From NCBI RefSeq assembly GCF_009720675.1, contig NZ_WNJO01000011.1:1-64000 (forward strand): a DNA stretch of 64,000 bases. The letters run 5' to 3'. The notes beneath the pieces were generated by a model. It had not been told where the DNA came from. It saw only the letters and a program-made list of their open reading frames with translations, and did not search any database. Each line of letters begins with the position of its first letter. The stretch's first letter is position 1. Both the position numbers and the translations under genes were made by a program. Of the stretch, positions 1 through 7,066 are shown piece after piece. This DNA comes from Secundilactobacillus folii (GTDB lineage Bacteria; Bacillota; Bacilli; Lactobacillales; Lactobacillaceae).

Positions 1-555
1 TGGACGATCCACACCATCGTCTATGTTGTTATATCCTTGTACAGCAGAGTAAAGATACTTACTAAATATTGTGTTAGGGAACATTTGCATTAAAGTAGAA
101 TCGGCAGCAAAAGCTCCGGTAGCCCCGATCTTATTCCAGTTAGCATTGGCTACAGGTACCAAATCTGTCCCACTATTTGTGCTGGTACCAGTCGTTCCAG
201 TAGTTGGAGCTGTTGTCCCCGAGGTAAAAGGCTTCAAATACCCATGCCATACCCAACCAGTTTTCTTACCAATGCGGAACTTGTAGTAAATGTATGCTTT
301 GCCATTACTCTTACGAATATGCGCTGCATAATACTGCTCAACTTGCGTGCCATAATTTCTCATGGTTCCCGCACGATGCTTCAATGAAGCCGTAGTCCAT
401 ACGGGTGCTTTAGTGTTAGTCACAGTTGCATTGGCATTTTTAATGTTTTGGTACGACCGAACATACGCACTTGCGTGTGCCGTCGTTTGTGTCGCAAAAG
501 CAAAGAAACCGCCAGCGACAACAGCCGCCGCTAACATCAATTTATTCTTTTTCAT
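1..555 (-). CDS. Secreted surface protein, C-terminus cut by window edge
   Basis: The start is ATG at 555 behind a strong GGAGGG ribosome site, and 185 codons are readable with no stop before the window edge. The protein opens with a signal peptide (MKKNKLMLAAAVVAGG core, Ala-His-Ala-type cleavage near residue 28). An SH3/GW-like segment follows around residues 50-105 (KTGWVWHGYL), then a Thr/Gly/Ser-rich linker, then a module containing MFPNTIFS. The same plan, including a GxIWxGYL stretch and an LFPNSKLS stretch, is seen in the gene at 2895-3754, so the two are paralogues. Presumably exported and wall-associated. Function not recognised. Confidence 0.75.
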   Translation of the reverse strand, partial: MKKNKLMLAAAVVAGGFFAFATQTTAHASAYVRSYQNIKNANATVTNTKAPVWTTASLKHRAGTMRNYGTQVEQYYAAHIRKSNGKAYIYYKFRIGKKTGWVWHGYLKPFTSGTTAPTTGTTGTSTNSGTDLVPVANANWNKIGATGAFAADSTLMQMFPNTIFSKYLYSAVQGYNNIDDGVDRP

Positions 556-668
556 TGTTAAGCCCTCCTTAACCCACAACATTATAGGTCTAACAAACTT
601 TTCGTGCAATAAAGATGCCCAGTGATGGCCCACCAATCCCTTATAACTAAAAGGATTTCAAACAATTG

Positions 669-860
669 TTAAATTTTCAAAATGCGATGGACGGTATTAC
701 GACTTACTCCAAAACGCGTAGCAATTGAGTTAATTGAGACCTCGTGCCTTAAAACCGATTCCCGCAGTTCGAGTATCTTTTCATAGATAATACGCTTTCC
801 AACATCTGTGGCCTCAGCTGAATATGCCGGCTTTCTTCCTTTGTAGTTAGTTTCTGTCAA
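669..860 (-). pseudogene. Serine recombinase C-terminal remnant
   Basis: About 55 codons match the last third of the intact recombinase at 1976-2617 (GRKPAYSAE ... SINSIA.RFGVSRNTVHRIL), which is the DNA-binding helix-turn-helix of the resolvase/invertase family. The catalytic domain is absent, and the few residues before GRKPAY come from unrelated flanking sequence. It is a dead copy created by duplication or recombination, with about 94% nucleotide identity over 168 bp to the intact gene. Confidence 0.8.
679..846. repeat. 168-bp direct repeat, left copy
   Basis: It matches 2016-2183 without gaps and with about 10 differences by eye. Both copies encode the recombinase C-terminal domain in the same orientation and flank the short-chain dehydrogenase gene, so homologous recombination between them would delete that gene. 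Confidence 0.85.
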
Positions 861-1153
861 TTAATACTAACTACCAACTACCCAACATTGGTTTAGTGAG
901 CTGAACTAACTATTTTGCACCCCCAAAAAAATATGAGTTTGGAATAAAAGTTAATATTGGTAAGTATTGAACTGATATCTTAACGCAAAGGTAGTTAAAA
1001 ATGTGACTTCAGCTCGACATGGTCTAAAAGTGCGTCAAAACTCAGATCCCGTCCATGTAAGCAAAGAGCACCGCAGTTTTAGTATTGACTTAAACACTAC
1101 TTAAAGTGCTAGCGTAGAAAGTGTCAAATACAGAGTAATAAGGAGAATTTAAA

Positions 1154-1882
1154 ATGACAACTTTAAAAAATAAAACAGCACTGATTACGGGCGCTAGTTC
1201 TGGATTTGGAAAAGGAACAGCCCTGGCTTTCGCCAAGGAAGGCGCCAACCTTGTGTTAACAGCTCGCAGAGAAGATAAACTGAAAGCCGTCGCTGAACAT
1301 TGTGAGGCCTTTGGTGCAAAAACCACATATTTTGTTGGAGATGCAAGGCACGAAAGTACGGCCATTTCGAGTGTCCAACTCGCAATTGATACCTTTGGAA
1401 AGCTAGACATCCTCGTTAACAACGCAGGAATCGGCAGAACTCTGTCACTCACCAATACGACGATGGACGACTACGACCTCGTAATGGATACCAATGTCCG
1501 AAGTGCATTTGCCTTCACTAAAAGTGCGGTTCCGGAAATGCTGAAAAATCACGATGGTCAGATCATCTTGGTCTCTTCCGTAACTGGAATCGTCGGTCAC
1601 CCAGACGAAACCGCCTATACTTGCAGTAAATTTGCACTTCGTGGTTTCGGCCAAGCGTTAGATAAAGAACTCCTGTCAAAGGGTATTCGAACCTGCGTCT
1701 TTTGTCCCCATGCTGGCGCCACTGAATTTGAAGTAGGTTATGGCCGCACAAAAGAAGGGGTCGCAAATTCCGGATTTCTAACACCTGAGGACGTCGGTGA
1801 AGCGCTAGTTAGCGTTTGTACACAAAATAAACATTCAAGAATCGTTGAACTGCGGTTAGCATCAAACAACGTTACCTATTAA
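1154..1882 (+). CDS. Short-chain dehydrogenase/reductase (SDR)
   Basis: A 242-residue classical SDR, a cytoplasmic NAD(P)-dependent oxidoreductase. The visible signature is complete: cofactor motif TGASSGFG at residues 12-19, NNAG at 89-92, Asn114, and the catalytic Ser142, Tyr155 and Lys159 (YTCSK). Arg38-Arg39 after the second beta strand suggests NADP preference. AAGGAG sits 8 bases before the ATG. The gene lies alone between two copies of recombinase sequence, which points to an acquired cargo gene. Substrate cannot be told from sequence. Confidence 0.88.
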   Translation: MTTLKNKTALITGASSGFGKGTALAFAKEGANLVLTARREDKLKAVAEHCEAFGAKTTYFVGDARHESTAISSVQLAIDTFGKLDILVNNAGIGRTLSLTNTTMDDYDLVMDTNVRSAFAFTKSAVPEMLKNHDGQIILVSSVTGIVGHPDETAYTCSKFALRGFGQALDKELLSKGIRTCVFCPHAGATEFEVGYGRTKEGVANSGFLTPEDVGEALVSVCTQNKHSRIVELRLASNNVTY

Positions 1883-1975
1883 CCTGAGTTCACCGCTAGA
1901 TGTCAGACATCTTAAAAATACTAGACTTTCTGTTCAAAAAACTAACCAGAATACTCTCCTAATACAAAATACACT

Positions 1976-2617
1976 TTATTGATCCCTTTTCTGAAAGTGT
2001 ATTTTTCCCGGATTTAAAATGCGATGGACGGTATTACGACTTACTCCAAATCGTGAAGCAATCGAGTTAATTGAGACCTCGTGTCTTAAAACCGGTTCCC
2101 GCATTTCGAGTATCTTTTCATAGATCATACGCTTTCCAACATCTGTGCTCTCAGCTGAATATGCCGGCTTTCTTCCTTTGTAGACACCGTTCTTCTTTGC
2201 AATCACAATTCCCTGTGATTGTCGTTCACGAATTTTGTTCCGTTCGTTTTCAGCTATGAAACCCCAAAGACTAATAAATAGTTTACTAGTAAGACTATTC
2301 GCTCTATTAGATGCAACGTTCACGACAGGTTGATTCAGAACTTCTACACCAACGCCTTTATTCAGCAAAGTAGACCACGTTTGCTGAATATCGTCGTAGT
2401 TTCGGCTAAGTCGATCCAGCGACTTTATCACCAAGGTGTCTCCGTCACGTATGTAGGCACTCAACTCATTCCACCCAGCTCTGTTCATATTTTTACCAGA
2501 TTCTTTGTCCGTGAAAATTTTATCTACATTTCCTTTTTGGGGATTTTCAAGATCTTGAATCTGTCTAGCCAAATTTTGATCCATTGTGGACACTCGCGCA
2601 TACCCAATTCGAGCCAT
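1976..2617 (-). CDS. Serine recombinase, resolvase/invertase family
   Basis: A 213-residue small serine recombinase with the family's usual layout. The N-terminal catalytic domain has nucleophile Ser10 in YARVS, Arg8, and the conserved Arg69/Arg72 in SLDRLSRN. A long alpha-E helix (about 110-140) follows, then a C-terminal Hin-type helix-turn-helix (SINSIASRFGVSRNTVHRIL). Such enzymes catalyse site-specific resolution or inversion of plasmids and transposons. No invertible segment or Tn3 transposase is visible nearby. A truncated duplicate lies at 669-860. Probably plasmid- or transposon-derived. Confidence 0.9.
   Translation of the reverse strand: MARIGYARVSTMDQNLARQIQDLENPQKGNVDKIFTDKESGKNMNRAGWNELSAYIRDGDTLVIKSLDRLSRNYDDIQQTWSTLLNKGVGVEVLNQPVVNVASNRANSLTSKLFISLWGFIAENERNKIRERQSQGIVIAKKNGVYKGRKPAYSAESTDVGKRMIYEKILEMREPVLRHEVSINSIASRFGVSRNTVHRILNPGKIHFQKRDQ
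2016..2183. repeat. 168-bp direct repeat, right copy
   Basis: Right partner of the repeat at 679-846, lying within the intact recombinase gene. Confidence 0.85.
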
Positions 2618-2894
2618 TTTTCATTCACCTCTGATTGATTTAAAAAGACAACTCAAAAGGACAGGTTAAAGATTCTTTTCAAGCCTCAATTTAATTGCAT
2701 TTTGGCACAACTGCAAAACCTGTACTATAGGGTACACCCAAAAAGTTAATAAAATGCGATCAAAATTCCTCTTTAAAAAGCTATTACCAATACTTAATTA
2801 CAACAATTGAAATATCTATTATAATATGAATATAAATTGTTCACTTTCATCAAACATGTTAGGATTTGAACAGTTAAGAAAGGGAGATACACTT

Positions 2895-3754
2895 ATGAAA
2901 AAATTAAGGCTTTGATCGGTCTAGTCGTCGCTGTCGCAGGAATAGCTGCATTTAGTACTACAACAGTTCACGCCAGCAAAATATCTAGTAATTATTCCTT
3001 TAATGCCGAAAAATCAGGTGCTGGATCTGTTCCTTACACCGTGAAATCCAGTGTTAAAAGTGGTTACATCTGGAACTACAGTCACACTAAAAAAATTCAT
3101 AACATCAAGAACTATCCTAACTCAAACTGGTACGTTAACTATGCTTCGGTTAAAAAATATAATCAGAAATCCGCTGTTTATTATAGAATCAGCTCAAACT
3201 CCGGTAATGTAAAAGGTTTGATTTGGAGTGGATACTTGACTCGCTTGTTGTCAAAAGCTCCCAGTGAGTTCAACACCCAGTCTAGCTTTGAAACCTACAT
3301 GCAAACCGCACGCTCACAGCGTTTAGCAAGACAGGTTATGAAACTATTTCCCAACTCAAAATTAAGTTTAGATTTATCTCAGATTACTCAAAATGTCAAT
3401 GCCAATCATCCTCTTAAAACGGAAAAGTACACGGGCATCATTAATGTTGGAGTATTGAAACCGACTGGTAACACTGACACACTATCTATCTCCGAAAAAG
3501 TTGGCGGTGATATGGCAGGTGGAGCGATTACTCCTCGAGCCACTTATATTAAACGTGTACTGGAGAATAATGGATTCACGCAAGAAAAGCGAAATTCGAT
3601 GAGTAACTACTATCTTGGAATTTACATGCCTGACAATGCTCAGGTGATGAGTGATTTCCCCAAAAACTTCTCTTTTACATCCCCATACCCCATGGAGAAC
3701 CAAGATGAAGGAATGAATGGTATAGTTCAGATTTTCCTCGCAAAACTAAAGTAG
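2895..3754 (+). pseudogene. Secreted surface protein, frameshifted in signal peptide
   Basis: A good ribosome site (AAAGGGAGA) precedes ATG at 2895, but that frame meets TGA at 2913 after six codons. The long open frame begins at 2912. One extra A in the A6 run after the ATG would give MKKIKALIGLVVAVAG, a normal signal peptide ending near AHA-S, joined to an otherwise intact protein of about 286 residues. The mature part has an SH3/GW-like segment (GYIWNYSH ... GLIWSGYLT) and an LFPNSKLS segment shared with the gene at 1-555. It may be a real inactivation, a slippage-controlled switch, or a sequencing error in the homopolymer. Function unknown. Confidence 0.65.
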
Positions 3755-3796
3755 TATGCTAAGTGGTTAAGCAAAAAAAACTCTAATCCCAATCAC

Positions 3797-3847
3797 GTAA
3801 AAGGGGTGCCATGCAGATAAAATTTATCTGCATGGCGCTCCTTTTAC
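3797..3847. repeat. Long near-perfect hairpin
   Basis: A stem of about 25 pairs (3797-3821 with 3823-3847), whose only imperfections are G-T wobbles. It lies downstream of the frameshifted secreted-protein gene. There is no T-run directly after it, so it may be an RNA 3' protector or a mobile-element end rather than a simple terminator. Confidence 0.55.
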
Positions 3848-3855
3848 GGCTCTAA

Positions 3856-3908
3856 AATATCTGTTGTTGGTAGACAAGTTCTCTTGCCTATTAGCAACAG
3901 ATATTTTT
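3856..3908 (+). terminator. Rho-independent terminator candidate
   Basis: An 11-bp perfect stem (AATATCTGTTG with its complement at 3895-3905) followed by a short T-run. It lies downstream of 2895-3754 and just upstream of the next gene. Confidence 0.5.
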
Positions 3909-3984
3909 ATATATATTAGCAGACGCAAAAGAGGTGTAACCCACTTTTGCTGTTCACTACAATCTGGAACAACTCAGAAAGGAT

Positions 3985-4662
3985 ATGACCACTAGCAACA
4001 ACTGGGCAATTATTCGCCAAGCTACTAATGCGCTACAGAAAAATAAGGTCACTGCACAAGATCAAACTATTCTCGCCAATATTAAAGTCGGCCCACAATT
4101 TCATACTGGACACGGCCAATCCTTGGCTCTGAACCCTAAAAATGATCAGCTATGGTTCGTCCAAAATCCCGGGATAGCGGGAGGCTACACAACAGTTCAA
4201 CGATTATCCAAATCAACATTAAAACCATGCACAACGCTACACTTCCGTTTGCGTAGTAATCACCACAACCAAGTGACTATGGGCAACAACTTAACTTTTG
4301 ATCGAAGCGGCTATGCCTACTTTAGCAGCTATGTTAGTGGCACCCACCAATTCAAAATTTATCAGGGGGTTTTAAGTACCCATCAGACGAAGTTTAAGTT
4401 AATACTTCAAGGTCTAGCTAACCGCCCCAGCACCAAAAATCAATCAGTTGACTACAATCCCGCTAATAATCGCCTCTATTTCATTAGTGATGATTCAATT
4501 TCGTCCGTCCCCGTGGCTAAGCTGGGACACTTAAAGTCAACTGACGTTCTTGCCACGAAATTTAACTCCGGTCGGGAATTTGAAGGCTTGTCTTTCGATC
4601 AAACTGGTCATGGTTATTTGTTGACCAATAAAGGCGCTGAAATTCTTACCAGCAAATTTTAG
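3985..4662 (+). CDS. Beta-propeller-like extracellular protein, probably 5'-truncated
   Basis: 225 residues with repeated short strands of the propeller type (NDQLWFVQNPG, NNRLYFISDDSI, LSFDQTGHGYLLTNKGAEIL). They resemble exported lactobacillar proteins, yet no signal peptide is present. The ATG follows AGAAAGG with only two bases of spacing, and the same frame stays open upstream back to a TAA at 3937 with coding-like codons. This suggests that the true N-terminus and secretion signal were lost by rearrangement. Function unknown; it may be a pseudogene. Confidence 0.5.
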   Translation: MTTSNNWAIIRQATNALQKNKVTAQDQTILANIKVGPQFHTGHGQSLALNPKNDQLWFVQNPGIAGGYTTVQRLSKSTLKPCTTLHFRLRSNHHNQVTMGNNLTFDRSGYAYFSSYVSGTHQFKIYQGVLSTHQTKFKLILQGLANRPSTKNQSVDYNPANNRLYFISDDSISSVPVAKLGHLKSTDVLATKFNSGREFEGLSFDQTGHGYLLTNKGAEILTSKF

Positions 4663-4718
4663 CTGATTGCTTGCAAAGACAGACGTGGCCTCACAAAATT
4701 CTGTTATTATGTAGCACT

Positions 4719-4913
4719 TCACCTCTTAGTTTCTAATTCTTTTCTTTTTTGGTCGATGAGAGCTTGTAAATCGTTCAATTCAGTTTCATTAGTTACGTAT
4801 TTCTTGATGTAAGTCTTAGCCGCCGAACGGGCCGATTGAATCGTACTCTTTTGTCGATTACGAGCACGATAACCCTGAGTGGCACGTTTTTGAGCTTCCG
4901 AGGTCTTAGTCAT
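4719..4913 (-). CDS. Small basic coiled-coil protein, unknown
   Basis: 64 residues, very rich in Lys/Arg, with an N-terminal KRATQGYRARNRQKSTIQSA segment and a helical C-terminus (LNDLQALIDQKRKELETK). Proteins of this kind are common on lactobacillar plasmids and in accessory DNA. The predicted promoter of the antisense RNA at 4913-4941 overlaps its start codon, so the two transcripts diverge. A DNA- or RNA-binding role is possible but not shown. Confidence 0.6.
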   Translation of the reverse strand: MTKTSEAQKRATQGYRARNRQKSTIQSARSAAKTYIKKYVTNETELNDLQALIDQKRKELETKR

Positions 4914-4941
4914 TGACGTTCATCTCATTTCTCTATATACT
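4913..4941 (+). promoter_or_regulatory. Promoter of candidate antitoxin RNA
   Basis: TTGACG (4913-4918), a 17-base spacer and TATACT (4936-4941). It points toward the bidirectional hairpin at 5010-5037, giving a predicted transcript of about 90 nt. Confidence 0.55.
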
Positions 4942-5006
4942 TGTACACGAAGAGAAGCCATTGGGGGGCCACCCAATGACTTCAATCGTGGACTAGAAAG
5001 ACTGTG

Positions 5007-5017
5007 GATAGCTAACC
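5007..5017. repeat. 11-bp direct repeat, copy a (toxin-antitoxin-like locus)
   Basis: GATAGCTAACC, identical to 5219-5229. The pair brackets the hydrophobic peptide reading frame like the DRa/DRb repeats of Fst-type loci. Confidence 0.6.
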
Positions 5018-5037
5018 TTTATGGTTAGCTTTTTTTG
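5010..5037 (+). terminator. Terminator shared by convergent small RNAs
   Basis: An 8-bp perfect stem AGCTAACC/GGTTAGCT, a 5-base loop, then seven T on the plus strand. The last codons of the minus-strand hydrophobic peptide lie inside it. Confidence 0.65.
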
Positions 5038-5122
5038 TTATCGCGTACGCTTTAGCTAAGCTGATTGCCAGCTTACCAATAGCTACGATAACCAACGCAA
5101 TACCAGCTAAGGTATCCGTTAC
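5012..5122 (-). CDS. Candidate small hydrophobic toxin peptide, start unclear
   Basis: An open frame of 36 codons reads as one membrane helix with a charged tail (LAGIALVIVAIG core, then KKANHKG), typical of type I toxins. The expected start position is GTA, not GTG or ATG, behind GGAGGACAG. A perfect GGAGGTGAT site lies about 45 bases upstream but feeds another frame, which stops after 25 codons. The toxin may therefore be inactivated by a point change or frameshift, or may use an unusual start. Transcript signals on both strands support the locus. Confidence 0.4.
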   Translation of the reverse strand, partial: VTDTLAGIALVIVAIGKLAISLAKAYAITKKANHKG

Positions 5123-5218
5123 CTGTCCTCCAGTCGTTCCTATTCAGCACGACCATCACCTCCGTAGACTAGAAATTTGAGAGGGCATGTCCTGCTATTC
5201 CACTAAGTTAAGTTTGAT

Positions 5219-5229
5219 GATAGCTAACC
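5219..5229. repeat. 11-bp direct repeat, copy b (toxin-antitoxin-like locus)
   Basis: GATAGCTAACC, identical to 5007-5017. It falls inside a predicted 5' stem-loop of the minus-strand transcript, closed by GTTAAG/CTTAAC. Confidence 0.6.
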
Positions 5230-5250
5230 ACCTAGCTTAACTATGTTTAT

Positions 5251-5279
5251 ATTATATACCTAGGTGCATACACCTTCAA
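5251..5279 (-). promoter_or_regulatory. Promoter of candidate toxin mRNA
   Basis: Read on the minus strand: TTGAAG (5279-5274), a 17-base spacer and a perfect TATAAT (5256-5251). The expected start is near 5244, giving an RNA of about 235 nt to the terminator at 5010. Confidence 0.65.
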
Positions 5280-5386
5280 AACCCTATTTCAACTAGTGCA
5301 GACTAACCCTTTAAGTCAAAAGATTACATTAATGCTTGTCGTGACCTTAGCGGATAATCGTGAATTTGATGTCTTCTTTTTCGTGA

Positions 5387-5758
5387 TTACTGATTGGCCT
5401 CAACATTGATCCCATTTTCAACGTTAACCTTATTGTAGTAGTTGCCCCAACTTTCCATTGCCAAAATAACCGGCTCTATTGATTCTCCAAAACTAGTGAG
5501 TGAATACTCTGTTTTGGGAGGTATCACCGGGAACTGCCGTTTGGAAATCAACCCATCTCTCTCAAGTTCCTTTAACTGCAAAGCTAACATTCTACGAGAA
5601 CAATCTCGTATAGCGCGCGAAAGTTCGCCAAAATGAGTGGCGTCATGTTTGATCAAGTGATATAAAATAACGCTCTTCCATTTCCCTGAAATGACTTGCA
5701 ATGTGCTCTCTACTGGGCACCCACTCTGACAACTATAAATGTGTCGGTTACTATCCAA
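5387..5758 (-). CDS. HxlR-family transcriptional regulator
   Basis: 123 residues forming a winged helix-turn-helix of the HxlR family: GKWKSVILYHLI, FGELSRAI, LALQLKELERDGLISK, Y.LT.FG.S..P. Two cysteines near the N-terminus (Cys10 and Cys14, the latter directly before PVE) sit where redox-sensing HxlR proteins such as YodB and QorR carry a reactive Cys. TTG start at 5758 behind GGGAGA. It is divergent from the quinone-reductase-like gene at 5908, so it probably represses that gene and releases under electrophile or quinone stress. The pairing is inferred. Confidence 0.88.
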   Translation of the reverse strand: MDSNRHIYSCQSGCPVESTLQVISGKWKSVILYHLIKHDATHFGELSRAIRDCSRRMLALQLKELERDGLISKRQFPVIPPKTEYSLTSFGESIEPVILAMESWGNYYNKVNVENGINVEANQ

Positions 5759-5907
5759 TTCAATCTCTCCCTCTCTCTAATAATAAGTATAACTAAAATT
5801 CCACATTATGCTAGTGAACTTGTTGTAACTAGTCACTAAAAATTCACGATTGTGCCCTCCGGATAATGAAACTATGCTTTGTGTATTAAACCAGAGGAGG
5901 AACTTTT

Positions 5908-6927
5908 TTGAAAGCAATCGGATTTACACAAAGTTTGCCAGTTAGTAATGAAAATAGTTTATTTGAATTCGACGAACCATTGCCACATGCAACTGATCAC
6001 GATCTACTAGTAAGAGTCGACGGAACATCTATCAATCCAGTCGATATTGGTGTAAGAAAATCAGGACGAGGTATCCGAAAAAAACCAAAAGTTATTGGTT
6101 GGGACGCTGTTGGACAAGTAATTGAAATTGGCGAGAAAGTCAGTCTATTTAAAAAAGGTGACCATGTTTTTTACGCAGGTTCTTTTAAACGCCCTGGTAG
6201 TAACAGTGAATACCAATTAGTAGATGAAAGAATCGTTGGCCACGCACCTCAAAAACTCAAAAATGATCAGATAGCCGCAATGCCACTCACTTCTCTGACC
6301 GCTTGGGAAGCGCTATTTGAAAAATTAGAATTAGATCCGAAAAATATAGAACAAAACGCTGGCAAAACTATTTTAATTATTAATGGCTCGGGTGGTGTCG
6401 GCTCTATAGCTACCCAATTAGCTCATATTGCCGGTTTGAATGTAATTGCGACAGCATCAAGAGAAAAAACAGTAGCTTGGGTAAAAAATCTCGGTGCAGA
6501 TAAAACGGTCAATCATCATGAAGATCTAGTGCAGCAAGTCCGCAAGCTAGGATACCACTATGTTGATTATATTTTAGAGTTAAATAACATTAACCAGCAT
6601 TGGAATGAGATGGCAGAATTAATCAAACCCAATGGCAAAATAGCTTCTATTACAGAAAACAGGCAACCCGTTGATTTAAAAAAATTAACTAAAAAAAGAG
6701 CTGATTTTTCTTGGGAGTGGATGTACTCAAAATCATACTATGGGACAACTGATCTAGTCACACAACATAATATTCTTGAAAAAATTGCAAAACTATTAGA
6801 TCAAAATCAATTGAAATCAACCACCACAGAAGTTCTCTCACCCATCACCGCCGCCAATTTGCGTCAAGCTCACAAAATGGTGGAGAAGGGTCATATGATG
6901 GGTAAAGTAGTTATTGTAAACAATTAG
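5908..6927 (+). CDS. Zinc-independent MDR oxidoreductase (quinone reductase-like)
   Basis: 339 residues of the medium-chain dehydrogenase superfamily, zinc-binding ADH-like/quinone oxidoreductase branch. An N-terminal GroES-like domain (about 1-130) with GDHVFYAG is followed by a Rossmann domain with INGSGGVGSIATQLA near 153-168. The catalytic zinc ligands of true alcohol dehydrogenases are absent, as expected for NADPH-dependent quinone or enone reductases. TTG start behind GAGGAGG. It is divergent from the HxlR gene. A paralogue lies at 56640-57662. Confidence 0.88.
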   Translation: MKAIGFTQSLPVSNENSLFEFDEPLPHATDHDLLVRVDGTSINPVDIGVRKSGRGIRKKPKVIGWDAVGQVIEIGEKVSLFKKGDHVFYAGSFKRPGSNSEYQLVDERIVGHAPQKLKNDQIAAMPLTSLTAWEALFEKLELDPKNIEQNAGKTILIINGSGGVGSIATQLAHIAGLNVIATASREKTVAWVKNLGADKTVNHHEDLVQQVRKLGYHYVDYILELNNINQHWNEMAELIKPNGKIASITENRQPVDLKKLTKKRADFSWEWMYSKSYYGTTDLVTQHNILEKIAKLLDQNQLKSTTTEVLSPITAANLRQAHKMVEKGHMMGKVVIVNN

Positions 6928-6938
6928 GAGGAAATGAA

Positions 6939-7061
6939 ATGATTGCAAATGATCGTTATTACAGAAGATACACACCTGATGTTAGTGCCGGATACGTACT
7001 GTTAAGTTCCGGATTCATCAAAAGAGTAATCTTTAATTCTTTAAACGAAACCCGAGTTTAA
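6939..7061 (+). CDS. Short ORF (40 aa), possibly truncated by the adjacent IS30
   Basis: A 40-codon frame (starts MIANDRYYRRYTPDVS) behind AGGAGG, 11 bases after the oxidoreductase stop. It ends 6 bases before the first matched base of the insertion element, so the original gene may have been cut by insertion. The product is not recognised. Confidence 0.4.
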   Translation: MIANDRYYRRYTPDVSAGYVLLSSGFIKRVIFNSLNETRV

Positions 7062-7066
7062 ACTCT

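Larger units (their letters stand above)
4948..5037 (+). ncRNA. Candidate type I antitoxin RNA (RNAII-like)
   Basis: A predicted RNA of about 90 nt from the promoter at 4913-4941 to the hairpin plus T7 run at 5010-5037. It contains an internal hairpin (CATTGGG paired with CCCAATG) and the 11-mer GATAGCTAACC. The 11-mer is repeated at 5219-5229, so this RNA can pair with the 5' leader of the opposing transcript as well as with its 3' end. This is the arrangement known from Fst/par systems. The RNA itself is inferred. Confidence 0.45.

Noticed and set aside
71-625. Two plus-strand ORFs at the window start
   Set aside because: They are antisense shadows of the signal-peptide gene read from 555 toward 1, which has a proper ribosome site.
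5060-5150. 25-codon frame from GTG behind GGAGGTGAT in the toxin-like transcript
   Set aside because: Despite an ideal ribosome site the peptide (LNRNDWRTGNGYLSWYC...) has no hydrophobic helix. It is more likely the relic of a frameshifted toxin start than a gene of its own.
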